Shown here: positions 53,101-60,532 of the stretch, piece by piece
Layout of the letters: each line of letters opens with the position of its first letter
Position numbering within the stretch: the first letter of the stretch is position 1
Origin: Membranipora membranacea
Taxonomy: Eukaryota; Bryozoa; Gymnolaemata; Cheilostomatida; Membraniporidae
DNA: 64,000 nt
NCBI GenBank assembly: GCA_914767715.1
Contig: OU612072.1
Location: forward strand, 24,056,001-24,120,000
Direction of reading: 5' to 3'
Translations under genes and position numbers: made by a program
The notes under the pieces: model-generated
What the model saw: only the letters and a program-made list of their open reading frames with translations
Databases searched by the model: none
Told to the model about the DNA's origin: nothing

Positions 53101-55617
53101 TCTTGTAGTTGCACATCTGGCCCTGACAGCCAATCCCTCGAACTTCTCTTCCTGCATCCCTTTCAAGCTATATTTAATCCTTCCTACATCGTGACCTAAT
53201 TGATAAATCACAAGCAGATTCTTAAAGTTTCCCAAAATAGGCTGAGAGTCATAAATAGTGTGACTCTTACTAGATTTGACGAATATGATCTGATTCACCT
53301 TTATATGCAAAGAACATTAGTTAGTGCTAAAAAAATTCTATTGCACTGTTTGGATGTCACACAGGACTAGAACAGTTTTGCAGGTTACCAAGGGAGATAA
53401 ATGCAAGTTCAGTATACTTACTATTCAGTCATGACTGCATCATTCCCATGCAGTTTAGAGACTAAATATGATTTAAGGTAAAAGGTACTGGTTATACTCT
53501 TCAATATAATAATATTAAAACCGAAATTAGGACATTCAATGTCAATCAGTCAACAATATAAGTTTGAATGCAACTGTACAAGGTAGAAAGAACCTGAGCT
53601 ATTTTCTCACACTGAAAACACAATTGAAAGTAACTAGAAATATTTAGGATTCTGGTCACATTCCAAGTAACTGCTTAATTAATGAACTTATTGAAAAAAA
53701 GCGGCACAATTTATTGACTGTATAGCATAGATAAAGATTTACGGATCGGTGGTAAAATACATAACATGGCTCTTCCGTGAGATGGCAAGCTGCTTGACAA
53801 AAGTCAAGGGTCAGCTATTTATGATGCTGAACCTGGTGGAGCAATCAAAGACGAGAAATTTGGTCGACCAACCATACATAAAGATCCATACACCTGTTCA
53901 GGGTCAGATATCTTCATCTAATCCATATTATAATATATCATGTCTGTATACTATTTATGTCACAACTGGCTGAGGCTTTGCCTGGCACTGCTCACAGTGT
54001 GCTACTGAATATTAATTCAACAGGTTTTCAGCTGAATTAATTCAAAAATATACGAAACAAAAATATATAAATAAGATATGTATGAATGAATGATTCATAC
54101 ACATCCAGCTGTCTACCTGCCCCATATCTATCCTGATAATCTAGCTGTAGGCATAATAAATGCTCATAACTCATCACATAAAAATATTTCTATTCCAGTA
54201 TCTGCCTACCGACGGCACTAGAGGAGTTAAAGTTATCAGGTAATAATAAACTACAGACATTACCTGATGATATAGGAAGAATAAAGTCACTAAAGAGGCT
54301 AATCGCTGACAGTTGTGATCTGACTCAATTACCTGACAGGTGAGAATTCTCTTAATTGTTAGTCCTATGCTTATGATTCATTAGTGACATCACTTACTAA
54401 GAGCTAGCTATACAATATTATTAGAACCTACAGACATTACATCATTATAAAGATTGATATGAATTGATTGATATGATAATCACAAGTAAATATAATTTTT
54501 TTCCTCATTAGATTATTTGGAATAGAAATGTGCATGACATATTGCAACTATATATATCATGATAATTTAGCTGTAGGGATGATAAATGCATATAACTCAT
54601 AACATCAAAATATTTCTATTCCAGTATCTGCTTACTGACGGCACTGGAGGAGTTAAAGTTATCAGGTAATAATAAACTACAGACATTACCTGATGATATA
54701 GGAAGAATAAAGTCACTAAAGAGGCTAATCGCTGACAGTTGTGATCTGACTCAATTACCTGACAGGTGAGAATTCTCCTAATTGTTAGTCCTATGCTTAT
54801 GATACATTAGTGATATCACTTACTAAGAGCTAGCTATACAATATAATTAGAACCTACAGACATTACATCATTATAAAGATTGATATGAATTGATTGATAT
54901 GATAATCACAAGTAAATATAATTTTTTTCCTCATTAGATTATTTGGAATAGAAATGTGCATGACATATTGCAACTATATCTATCGTGATAATTTAGCTGT
55001 AGGTATGATAAATGCATATAACACATAACATCAAAATATTCCTTTTCCAGTATCTCCTTACTGACGGCACTAGAGGAGTTAAAGTTATCAGGTAATAATA
55101 AACTGCAGACATTACCTGATGATATAGGAAGAATGCAGTTACTAAAGAGGTTAATCGCTGACAGTTGTGAACTGACTCAATTACCTGACAGGTGAGAATT
55201 CTCTTAATTGTTAGTCCTATGCTTATGATACATTAGTGATATCACTTACTAAGAGCTAGCTATACAATATAATTAGAACCTACAGACATTACATCATTAT
55301 AAAGATTGATATGAATTGATTGATATGATAATCACAAGTAAATATAATTTTTTTCCTCATTAGATTATTTGGAATAGAAATGTGCATGACATATTGCAAC
55401 TATATCTATCGTGATAATTTAGCTGTAGGTATGATAAATGCATATAACACATAACATCAAAATATTCCTATTCCAGTATCTGCTTACTGACGGCACTAGA
55501 GGAGTTAAAGTTATCAGGTAATAATAAACTGCAGACATTACCTGATGATATAGGAAGAATGCAGTTACTAAAGAGGTTAATCGCTGACAGTTGTGAACTG
55601 ACTCAATTACCTGACAG
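17135..55617 (+). CDS. Long exon-modular leucine-rich-repeat protein gene, 3' end beyond window
   Basis: Proposed exons: 17135-17174, 17974-18229, 18386-18532, 25968-26117, 26881-27027, 28041-28187, 30756-30902, 34882-35013, 35424-35564, 35849-35989, 42125-42265, 44236-44300, then 45146-45401, 45558-45704, 47580-47726, 48945-49091, 51009-51155, 54199-54339, 54625-54765, 55051-55191 and 55477-55617. LRR exons each hold about two repeats of the type LxxLDLSxNxL... LxxLxLxxCxLxxIP. All but the phase-1 exons are phase 2 to 2, so any subset splices in frame. No signal peptide is seen, so an intracellular protein is likely. LRRs usually bind proteins; the partner is unknown. Block II repeats block I and may have been a separate gene. 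I do not recognise an orthologue; no NACHT, kinase, TIR or death domain is visible. Confidence 0.75.
17974..18229 (+). CDS. LRR gene, exon of unknown N-terminal domain (copy 1)
   Basis: Acceptor tattattacag, donor gttagga, phase 1 to 2. It reads GYGVAWEEQGDSNWDDPDVR, then LTLVELERQTASAGQIA, and ends with an LRR-like CLMLSYIPEYSLNSF. The open frame runs past the donor to a stop at 18291, so unspliced reading would give a truncated product. Its near-copy at 45146 has the same length of 256 bp and keeps SNWDDP, LERETASAGQIA and ICLMLS, which supports coding function. Family unknown. Confidence 0.8.
18386..18532 (+). CDS. LRR exon A
   Basis: 147 bp, phase 2 to 2; acceptor tattacacag, donor gtgagtt. 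Begins LSKMTSLRHLVLLGCDLSKG and ends LCLSGCSLTEIPK. Two LRRs. Near-identical copy at 45558. Confidence 0.85.
20529..20580. repeat. Perfect hairpin with 19-bp arms
   Basis: The left arm tattgtatggagttgcccc and right arm ggggcaactccatacaata are exact reverse complements around a short loop. The ggagttg core also occurs in hairpins at 923-967 and 9103-9153. Confidence 0.75.
22988..23161. repeat. Two tandem copies of an 87-bp unit
   Basis: The unit starting ttatcatggtagcgactacc at 22989 is repeated 87 bases later with few changes. 87 is 29 codons, and the minus strand stays open through both copies (frame 22940-23185), reading CGDSSTRENVFITISEGSRY twice. The plus strand has a stop in each unit. 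No family recognised. Confidence 0.7.
24908..25866. repeat. Duplicated intron segment with an internal insertion
   Basis: The sequence agttataagagccaatcat...ccagccac occurs at both ends (about 24910 and 25851). The inside to about 25375 matches 49935-50330, then diverges. 25375-25850 is less AT-rich, unique in the window and has a palindrome at cagtggtgcgcgtaccactg; its frames (25426-25626 minus, 25650-25832 plus) match nothing I know. Confidence 0.45.
25968..26117 (+). CDS. LRR exon B
   Basis: 150 bp, phase 2 to 2; acceptor tgtctgcag, donor gtaatg. MTEMSSLKQLDLSGNNDLSR then LTNLELLDLRGCNLREIPE. One codon longer than its neighbours (extra Asn in the turn). Confidence 0.85.
26881..27027 (+). 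CDS. LRR exon C
   Basis: 147 bp, phase 2 to 2; acceptor tgtctgcag, donor gtaatg. ITEMPSLKQLDLSRNDLTR then LTNLEKLNLSRCSLREIPE. The second half is very close to exon 51009-51155. Confidence 0.85.
28041..28187 (+). CDS. LRR exon D
   Basis: 147 bp, phase 2 to 2; acceptor tgtttgcag, donor gtaatg. ITEIFSLKQLDLSDNDLRR then LTNLEILKLIRCELREIPE. Confidence 0.85.
28569..28702. mobile_element. Foldback element, copy 1
   Basis: Inverted arms: outer ttcagtt...ttcagtcaaggcc with ggccttgactgc...aactgaa, inner gacagtaaggtgtttatgaa with ttcataaacaccttactgtc, around a central acgt. Copies lie at about 33186-33310 and 51531-52080 (the last interrupted by a hAT-type element). Each copy is followed by the same L1-like reverse-transcriptase fragment. 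Confidence 0.8.
28703..29140 (-). pseudogene. L1-like LINE reverse-transcriptase fragment, copy 1
   Basis: Minus strand open from 29036 to 28707. It shows the reverse-transcriptase fingers pattern of L1-type elements: VLIQKEGDKVYPLNRRPVSL, NTDYEILMKYANKAI, RSIHEGLCLI and QEKAFDLVAHE. Upstream of a stop the frame continues in degraded form to about 29140. The catalytic YADD part is absent, so it is a dead fragment. Confidence 0.75.
29485..29521. repeat. CA microsatellite
   Basis: A run of (ac)n. It belongs to an intron repeat (ggtgagatatgcaatcagta ... aaagctaaagatctggcagc) also present at about 26413, 30279 and 33950, each followed by a shorter CA tract. Confidence 0.85.
29643..29706 (+). pseudogene. 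Truncated LRR exon, relative of the exon at 34344
   Basis: After an acceptor-like caatag it reads MTNMKVLKRFNLCQNILNRG and then loses similarity and meets a stop. It lacks the second LRR and a donor. Confidence 0.6.
30011..30245 (+). mobile_element. tRNA-derived SINE
   Basis: The head resembles a tRNA: A-box-like ttgcatagtggttagg near 30022-30037 and B-box ggttcgaatcc at 30066-30076. An unrelated body and a simple tail (ttacatttacattta) follow at about 30231-30250. A head and tail of this kind mark a Pol III-driven SINE rather than a tRNA gene. Confidence 0.75.
30756..30902 (+). CDS. LRR exon E
   Basis: 147 bp, phase 2 to 2; acceptor tgtctgcag, donor gtaatg. ITEMSSLKQLHLSGNNLSR then LTNLELLDLRWCELRQIPK. 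It ends GG instead of AG, so the junction codon becomes Gly rather than Ser. Confidence 0.82.
31233..33104 (+). mobile_element. 5'-truncated CR1/Jockey-type LINE inserted in an intron
   Basis: Broken reverse-transcriptase reading frame on the plus strand: 31707-32042 with WKMALVIPIFKSGKK and NYRPISLLPILS, then a continuing frame with ALDIRKAFDCVNHKIL, then 32352-32621 with GVPQGSVLGPLLFIMFMNDL and the YADD catalytic box (YLYADDCLQV), then 32618-33028 with the YLGVILDNNL region. Several stops and frameshifts make it dead. Sister intron copies at 28500 and 51440 lack it, which defines the ends: sequence is shared up to about 31232 and again from about 33105. Confidence 0.85.
33186..33310. mobile_element. 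Foldback element, copy 2
   Basis: Same arms as 28569-28702 with substitutions (cagtcaaggccgc ... gcggccttgactg); the inner arms are less perfect. Confidence 0.75.
33311..33735 (-). pseudogene. L1-like reverse-transcriptase fragment, copy 2
   Basis: Minus-strand frame 33646-33440 (LIQKEGDKFYPLSRRPAYL, NTDYEILMKYINKAIV) plus a second frame upstream with VGFFDDIVCFSIQLYDYING. A near-copy of 28703-29140 with extra stops. Confidence 0.75.
34344..34490 (+). pseudogene. Decayed LRR exon F
   Basis: Acceptor gctcaatag and a full LRR frame: MTNMTSLNRLNLCQNILNRG ... ILNMRRCNLSKFLK. Where other exons have aagag|gtgag, this one has aagacaggcggg, so the GT donor is lost. Being of the phase 2-2 class, it can be skipped without a frameshift. 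Confidence 0.65.
34882..35013 (+). CDS. LRR exon G (short form)
   Basis: 132 bp, phase 2 to 2; acceptor tctattccag, donor gtgaga. ICLLTALEELKLLDNIKIPD then SLKRLIADSCNLTQLPD. It lacks the three codons that make neighbours 141 bp. Confidence 0.82.
35424..35564 (+). CDS. LRR exon H
   Basis: 141 bp, phase 2 to 2; acceptor acattccag, donor gtgtga. ICLLTTLEELDLSGNRNLQT, LPDGMGMMSSLRILQVNGCN and LTQLPD. Confidence 0.84.
35849..35989 (+). CDS. LRR exon I
   Basis: 141 bp, phase 2 to 2; acceptor tctattccag, donor gtgaga. ICLLTALEQLKLSGNYKLQT then RMKSLKRLIADSCHLTHLPD. It begins 425 bp after exon H, close to the 426-bp period seen in block II. Confidence 0.85.
36205..37360 (+). pseudogene. CR1/Jockey-type LINE fragment, block I copy, 5' part
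   Basis: Degraded reverse transcriptase: NGKKAAGYDK-like block near 36455 (broken), NNYRPISISTAISE near 36630, then an open frame 36742-37158 with [29 protein letters not shown] and the FADDT catalytic box. The stop after SNIL is shared with the block II copy at 56975. The element resumes after an inserted transposon, at 39485. Confidence 0.8.
37361..39484. mobile_element. 2.1-kb TTAA-target DNA transposon inside the LINE
   Basis: Flanked by TTAA at 37357-37360 and 39485-39488. Imperfect inverted termini of about 35 bp: AGTGTTTGTAAAGG...TTGGTATCATT on the left and the complement of AGTATCTGTAAAGG...TTGGTATCATT on the right. The block II LINE copy has the uninterrupted sequence (acttttaaaaacc, near 60685), a direct empty site. 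Inside, a 63-codon frame at 37773-37964 is Ser-rich (MAKNYSSSSSGNENGNYR) and resembles a transposase N-terminus in composition, but there is no catalytic domain. Non-autonomous, piggyBac- or Kolobok-type by target site. Confidence 0.82.
39485..40425 (+). pseudogene. CR1/Jockey-type LINE fragment, block I copy, 3' part
   Basis: Continues the LINE after the insertion. The frame 39507-39881 carries the C-terminal region after the reverse transcriptase (KLRSLIIAKYQTVFKCADND, KAALRLILKIPHGKH, MLFEYRCII). Similarity to 60537-61535 continues through the 3' region to about 40425. Confidence 0.72.
41072..41106. repeat. 9-bp tandem repeat (gtgacacca)n
   Basis: About four copies of gtgacacca in a row, with a partial fifth. 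Confidence 0.8.
41227..41281. repeat. Perfect palindrome, 27-bp arms, one-base loop
   Basis: ctcgagaaatagaggtgata and the following seven bases are mirrored exactly by tatgtatta...ttctcgag around position 41254. No other copy in the window. Confidence 0.9.
42125..42265 (+). CDS. LRR exon J
   Basis: 141 bp, phase 2 to 2; acceptor tattttctag, donor gtgagtg. ICSLKALEELDLSGNRNLQT, LPKDIGTMKSLHKLDLQECS then LTFFPA. Confidence 0.85.
42266..44235. other. Non-coding interval between LRR exons J and K
   Basis: I see no LRR exon. The minus-strand frames at 42884-43208 and 43462-43803 match nothing I know. The end (44085-44220) is a TA-rich simple-sequence tract. Confidence 0.5.
44236..44300 (+). CDS. 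LRR gene linker exon K (phase 2 to 1)
   Basis: Acceptor atactttag, donor gtaagttc. 65 bp reading MKSMTELQLDFDKPGSLPDW then Ile and the first base of a Gly codon. Being phase 1 at its 3' end, it cannot splice to any LRR exon but fits the exon at 45146 exactly (DWIG-YRVAW), joining block I to block II. Confidence 0.75.
44757..44813. repeat. CACACC(T/C)A-type minisatellite
   Basis: Repeated cacacctacacacccacaca units lying shortly before the start of block homology at about 44835. Confidence 0.8.
45146..45401 (+). CDS. LRR gene, exon of unknown domain (copy 2)
   Basis: 256 bp, phase 1 to 2, acceptor attactacag, donor gttagga, as for 17974-18229. Keeps VAW, SNWDDP, LERETASAGQIA, SKSVICLMLS and HIPEY. 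About 300 bp of upstream intron is also shared (44835-45145 with 17665-17973). Confidence 0.82.
45558..45704 (+). CDS. LRR exon A'
   Basis: 147 bp, phase 2 to 2; acceptor tattacacag, donor gtgagtt. LSNMTSLKHLVLCGCDLSKG then LSLRGCSLTEIPK. Nearly identical to 18386-18532, including part of the flanking intron. Confidence 0.86.
46084..46135 (-). repeat. tRNA-like head, probably a decayed SINE
   Basis: On the minus strand it reads ggcgcatggctgaatggtta followed by gcgtgcttgcac, like an A-box arm. No B-box follows, so it is not a tRNA gene. Confidence 0.35.
46660..46960. repeat. Interrupted copy of the LRR-exon flank
   Basis: The polypyrimidine stretch and acceptor gcattttctgtcggcag are present to 46700, followed by catta as in other LRR exons, then unrelated sequence containing a hairpin around 46769-46790 (tcctgtatgg/ctatacagga). 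An LRR exon appears to have been lost here. Confidence 0.5.
47580..47726 (+). CDS. LRR exon B'
   Basis: 147 bp, phase 2 to 2; acceptor tgtctacag, donor gtaatg. ITEMSSLKQLDLSGNDLRS then LTNLEILNLSRCCLREIPE. Confidence 0.85.
48945..49091 (+). CDS. LRR exon C'
   Basis: 147 bp, phase 2 to 2; acceptor tgtttgcag, donor gtaatg. ITDMSSLKQLDLADNDLSR then TNLELLNLSACKLREIPE. It starts with A, so the junction codon is Arg instead of Ser. Confidence 0.83.
51009..51155 (+). CDS. LRR exon D'
   Basis: 147 bp, phase 2 to 2; acceptor tgtttgcag, donor gtaatg. ITDMSSLKQLHLTDNDLSG then LTNLEKLNLSRCSLREIPE. Confidence 0.85.
51559..51973. mobile_element. 415-bp non-autonomous hAT-type element with tRNA-like insert
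   Basis: Exact 8-bp target duplication CTCTGGGG at 51551-51558 and 51974-51981, and inverted termini CAGGGGCGTATATT / CAGTGGCGTATATT, typical of hAT transposons. No transposase. It contains a tRNA-like sequence on the minus strand and a GC-rich palindromic part near 51655-51690. Confidence 0.9.
51835..51935 (-). ncRNA. tRNA-like Pol III sequence inside the hAT element
   Basis: On the minus strand it reads an A-box tagctcagtgtgtagagcg, an anticodon-arm-like segment around ccttataatc, a B-box gggttcgaatccca with a paired T-stem, then a run of T's as a Pol III terminator. The acceptor ends do not pair, so a functional tRNA is unlikely. Confidence 0.55.
52060..52910 (-). pseudogene. L1-like reverse-transcriptase fragment, copy 3, in pieces
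   Basis: 52080-52330 matches 28703-28960. Between about 52360 and 52690 unrelated sequence intervenes. 52690-52890 continues on the minus strand with a LPVEFYKVFFDDIVCY-like block and QKEGDKVYL. It extends further toward the N-terminal side of the domain than copies 1 and 2. Confidence 0.65.
54199..54339 (+). CDS. LRR tandem exon 1
   Basis: 141 bp, phase 2 to 2. ICLPTALEELKLSGNNKLQT then IKSLKRLIADSCDLTQLPD. It has Pro where the other copies have Leu. Confidence 0.85.
54625..54765 (+). CDS. LRR tandem exon 2
   Basis: 141 bp, phase 2 to 2. ICLLTALEELKLSGNNKLQT then IKSLKRLIADSCDLTQLPD. Confidence 0.87.
55051..55191 (+). CDS. LRR tandem exon 3
   Basis: 141 bp, phase 2 to 2. Starts ISLLTALEELKL (Ser replaces Cys) and has MQLLKRLIADSCELTQLPD at the end. 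Confidence 0.87.
55477..55617 (+). CDS. LRR tandem exon 4, last LRR exon seen
   Basis: 141 bp, phase 2 to 2. Identical to tandem exon 3 except Cys for Ser at the third residue. No later coding exon of this gene is recognisable before the window ends. Confidence 0.87.
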
Positions 55618-56199
55618 GTGAGAATTCTCTTAATTGTTAGTCCTATGCTAATGATACATTAGTGATTTCACATACTAAGAGCTAGCTATACAATGTTATT
55701 AGAACCTATAGACATGACATAATTATTAAGATTGATAAAGTTGACTGAAGAATTTAGATGAGGGATGTGTCCCGAGTCATTTCCATCCTAGCTGAGTATT
55801 TTCCTCATTATCAAAAGAATGATAGTTTTCTATGATGATGTTACTTAAACAATTATTATGCATGTAATAGCAGAACTGCTGGGTTTCTGCCAACAAGGTT
55901 GTTGAATTAGGCTTCTGAAGCCCATAAACATTACCAAGTTAAACTGTAGAATAGAATCAACCTGTGTATGATTGAAGAGATGCGTATATAAACTGCAACT
56001 TCAGTAAAAACCAGAGCAAGCCAAAAATACTGCTAGCACAGTGCTCACTAACAACCAACTGACTCATCTAGAGCTATATGTACACACAGTTATTCACTAT
56101 ACAGTAAAAAGCAACATGTTCAAACATGCACACTTATGGTATAACAAAGGAAATTATTAAGCCTTATCAGATGCACACAGATCACATGAACTTTCTACA

Positions 56200-57027
56200 G
56201 CTTCCCAACATTGTCCGATTTTGACAGCAGAATTGGTATAAAACGTCAATGCCTAGTACTGTGAATAATCCGCTGATCAGGTGCAGTGTTGTAAACTGCC
56301 TCCCGCCCGAAAGCATCCCCCGCACATTTAGCTTTGAGTCTTACATGCCCTTGCCAAATGCAGATTTCAAACAGCCACCAAAATTTTCGTTCTCATAAAT
56401 TTTTTGACAACACTACTAAGACTATAATAAAGAATTGCAATGGAAAGAAGGCTGCCGGCTATGACAAAAGTGCAATTAGCATCATCAAAGAAAACAAAAA
56501 TGCGATATTACCAATATTAACTTATCTTATAAATCTTATGATACAAAATTCAGATTTTCCAAATAGCCAAAAAGTTGCAAGAGTTAAGCCCCTCTTTGAA
56601 AAGGGCTCTAAGCTTGACACCAACAACTACAGGCCAATATCAATTTCGACAACAATTTCCGAAATTTGTGAGAATATATTAGCATTAAAACTTTATTTTA
56701 CGTTTTATTTAAAATACTACCATATTATAATTTTACTTCTGGTGCCATAAATTCAATGACTTCCTATCTAACTGACCGCTCGTAATTTGTGAAATTGCGT
56801 GATTGTTGTTCTTCCACAAGAAAAGTGAATATTGGTGTACCTCATGGATCGGTACTGGGACCAATTCTGTTCTTAATTTTCATTAACGACCTAATCAAAT
56901 CTGCGTCTCAATTTGAATACATTTTATTTGCGGATGACACAAACATATATAGCTCTGATTCAAACATTTTAAAATAAAATTTAATCAACATTGAACAGTG
57001 GTGCTTGGCAAACCGATTAATTCTTAA
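56200..57027 (+). pseudogene. CR1/Jockey-type LINE fragment, block II copy, 5' part
   Basis: The frame 56334-56750 includes NCNGKKAAGYDKSAISIIKE and NNYRPISISTTISE. A deletion and frameshift follow, then 56789-56977 with [20 protein letters not shown] (His for Gln in the motif) and FADDT. It shares the stop after SNIL with 37158, so the stop predates the duplication. Confidence 0.8.
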
Positions 57028-60000
57028 AGGGATCATTGCGTCAGAATTGTGCTATTCCATAAAACCACTAGCAGAGGCAGCAATAATTTAGAAATGCACT
57101 TCTCGTTACTTATGAGAAACAAAAAATTTTAAAATTGAGTTGTAATTTAAAATTTAATTAGTCGGTTATTGAAAAAAATATATGGCAAGTCTGATACTTT
57201 TCCAGGCAGGTCTGAACTGGATTCCCCAAAGCTATAGTTGTTGTTGTTACATTGCCATGGTAACACCTGAATGATTCGGCTTCAATGCAAACATTGTGAT
57301 GTGACACAATGTTTGCTGCAGACCACAGATGTTTATAGGGAACTCTGATCATACCAAAAGGCTATTATGACATACACCAGTGTTATAGTTTATATTACCC
57401 ACAGATTGTTTCTATCAACAGTTATTCAACATACATCCTTCACTGATGATAAAATGATGAATAGTGTGTCTTGTTCATAGCTTGAAAGCTATTGCAACCA
57501 TCCTAGGCAAGTGTTTGTATAACTGTAATAAACTTATTTTCATAATAATGATACATTTAGATAAATAAACAACTGCTTCTCAAACAGTGAGTTCCATGAT
57601 TTGAATACCATACAGTTACAAAACTACGATCTGACTCAGATCTGACTCAGATCTTGGTTAAACACAAACAATTACTTAGCTGGCTCGATGACTCAATGAC
57701 CCACGCTGCTCTTATTTTACCAACATCTAATGCTAGGGCTTGTGAAAAGAGTTGTTATCCATAATATGCAAGGTGAAATGGAACGTGATTAACCTAATCC
57801 AAAGATTATAAATATTCTGTCAGGCAAGATTGCATTGTGGTCAAAATATAATAAGCCCCCAACGACAGCCTGTTTATTTATTTTAGCACTATGTAAGCTG
57901 CTGCCAGGAGTCTGAAGAAATAAAGGCAATGTGTGCTGAGAACGGCTGTGATGCTAAACACACCATTGCATGATAGATGATAAACAATTCAAAAACCTAA
58001 ACAAATTGTTGTTATGAGTGCAAGTTAATCAGGGACTGGGTTGCTTGTTGGTCAGTTGTTTTATGCATTCTGATAACGAACCCAAACAATCTCATATCAT
58101 TGAGTGGAAAAAAACAATATTTCTAAATTCTTGGAAAACGTTCAATCACGCAGTAGCTACAGACTCTCAATATATCAAACAGCTTCGATATTGGGATGAT
58201 CGCATTAGCCTCATCTGTTGGGTGGCCTAGTTTGCTAAAATAGAGTTGAGTAAAGTAATTCACATTTTGACGATGATTACTTAACATCGTCTGGGACTAT
58301 TCTGCAATACTGCTACAGTTTACTCAACCAAAATTTAGGTTGTAATATTTTTTAGTTTGCCAAATCCATGAAAAAATACTCACTATTTTGCAAAATCTGG
58401 AGATCTGGAAGCTTAGATGCTGACCCAGATTATATATCCTGGTCTTGCGTCTCTTCTGGAAACCACTCATCATCGGCAAGAATACCAGAGACTGTATCAC
58501 CTGTGTCAGATTCTGGTTCAGAACACCCATCCTCTATAATAATTAATTCCTATCATCATATCAAAAGATACATTACAGTTTCAAAGACGCTGTAATTTTC
58601 CATAGTTGCTTTCAATTCATCATGACCTTCTTTCTGGTGGTTGTGCAATCATGTTGCTGCATAGAAATGAATTATAAATACACACCCAGTGCACCCTATA
58701 GAGACTAAAACAAACAAAACGGCATCATTTTCTTATGGCAGATAAAATTTACTATTACGGATAATAGTGTCAAAGATACTAATTGATATGTTAGCTCAAG
58801 ATGAAGACCACTAAGATAACACCATGTCAAAACATGACAAGCGAAATTTTGATTCACGCTACCAAATTTTCTTTACAAATCGATCGGAGCAGAGTACAAT
58901 CATGGTTAGCACATAAATTATGATTCGTACCTGTAAAAGATGCCTGCGCATTGGAACTTGAATATGGAGAGAGAATATCTCTTACAATCCGTCTTGAGGC
59001 CCTAGTACTACCGCTGCCTTCCTCAGGCACTGCTGACTCAGGGTTTCGAAGGATTTACCAGCTCGGGAATAGCATCTTTTTTAACTTCAATCTAATCAAA
59101 AATGAACCAGAATTCAGAAGATGTGATAATGGCAATATAGTATAGTATAGTCTTGTCTGTTCGAAAGCGCACAATACACAGGCATACCTGATGCCATTTC
59201 ATATAATGTGATCAAAGTGACTGTTTTTTGCATGATGATGCAACACTAGTAGAAATCAGCGCTTTTGTGCTCAAAACACAGCATTAATAGATTGTATTTT
59301 AGACCAAAATATGGAAAATAATATACAAGTATTATAAATTGTGATTAACACTTACGGAAGTGGCTTTTATCCAAAGAGTTGAGAGTTTACAAAGGCGTCC
59401 TTGCTGTCACGACCTGCTGCAATGCATCTGTTTGGCATACCTACACAAAAAAACACAGTGATGGATGAAAATTAAATGGAAGACCAACATCTTGAGTCCG
59501 GGATGTTGTTTGCTTTACCGTCATTTGTTGTTCCACCCATCAAAAACTATAAATAGCTACTTTTACTGGTCAAGTTTGCATTTTTACTGGATTGATTGCA
59601 GAGCAGCACCGATTGTATCATAAACAAAATACCAATGTGTCATACTTCTCGACAAAAAATAATTCTATCTACCATATCAAATATTATTTTCAATACTTAC
59701 TTAGAGTATAGGTTGGCTGCTGCTCTGTCGATGTGTTTATCCTAATGCAGAATAAGAGTATACCCAGGTCAGGAAGGAAGCCTATTATCATGCGCATAAT
59801 ATCATACGTATAACATTTAATGTTTGTGATAGCTAATAAACAATCAATCAATCAATCAATCCTTCTATGTATGCTGACAGCTTTTGACATCTTACCTGCT
59901 TGGCTTGAACAAGGCTTTTCAAATATATCATCAATTATCGGATTGAAAGTAGTGCATCATATCACGCTGGTTGACTATTTGTTGTTGACCCAGCCTTTGA

Positions 60001-60532
60001 AAAATCACTTGAGAAATTTGCCGGCTCATCGATAGATATAGTGTCGTATTTACTATCTAGTACCTTTCATTACCTAAACAGACTATAAAACTGCGTATCA
60101 ATAGACAAACACAAAATACTAACATGTCATTGGCTAATCCAAAGACCATGCTGGGAAAGCAACCGAATTACCTAGTATATTCATGAGCAATACCAAAACA
60201 ATGTTCCATTGGGTCACTCAAAAAATGAAATTTAGCAAAATTTTTTACTTCTAGATGATAGACAATGTTTCAATTAGTGGACACAGAAGATCATTTGGAG
60301 AAATCCCACATAGTTTGCGAGATATGACAATTTGTATGAATTCAATAACATCACTATAATGCATGAATAGCCTTTGTTATTACTGCCTTGAGTCATGAGC
60401 AATAATATAAGGACCCTCCTACATCACAGGGTCATTGACCAGACACATCACTTGGGTTAAATAGAAAGCCATGGGCAATAACTATCTACTGCCCAATCCT
60501 TGGTACAGGGAATTTCTGACGCAACGATCCCT
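57028..60532. mobile_element. 3.5-kb TTAA-target DNA transposon inside the LINE
   Basis: Exact TTAA duplication at 57024-57027 and 60533-60536. Inverted termini AGGGATC(A/G)TTGCGTCAGAA match at 18 of 19 positions. The block I LINE copy has the empty site attcTTAAtacc near 37204. No transposase catalytic domain is visible. Two coding-looking minus-strand segments (about 59040-58939 and 58538-58437) suggest a spliced small gene; see findings. Different termini separate it from the element at 37361. Confidence 0.88.
58434..59047 (-). CDS. Possible spliced small gene inside the TTAA element
   Basis: The minus-strand segment about 59047-58939 reads NPESAVPEEGSGSTRASRRI, then VRDILSPYSSSNAQASFT, and ends ACAG|gtacga in phase 1. 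The segment from 58538 down follows the acceptor attattatag with AG, giving Glu across the junction, then DGCSEPESDTGDTVSGILAD and DEWFPEETQDQDI before a stop. Phase and acidic/Ser-rich style agree with a nuclear or transposase N-terminus. No start exon was found and the family is unknown. Confidence 0.3.

Larger units (their letters stand above)
54199..55902. repeat. Four tandem 426-bp units, each one LRR exon plus intron
   Basis: The exons start at 54199, 54625, 55051 and 55477, exactly 426 apart. Introns are near-identical as well (gtgagaattct ... tattccag). Units 3 and 4 differ by one base in the 141-bp exon; units 1 and 2 by three. Similarity decays in the last unit after about 55690. 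Confidence 0.95.
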
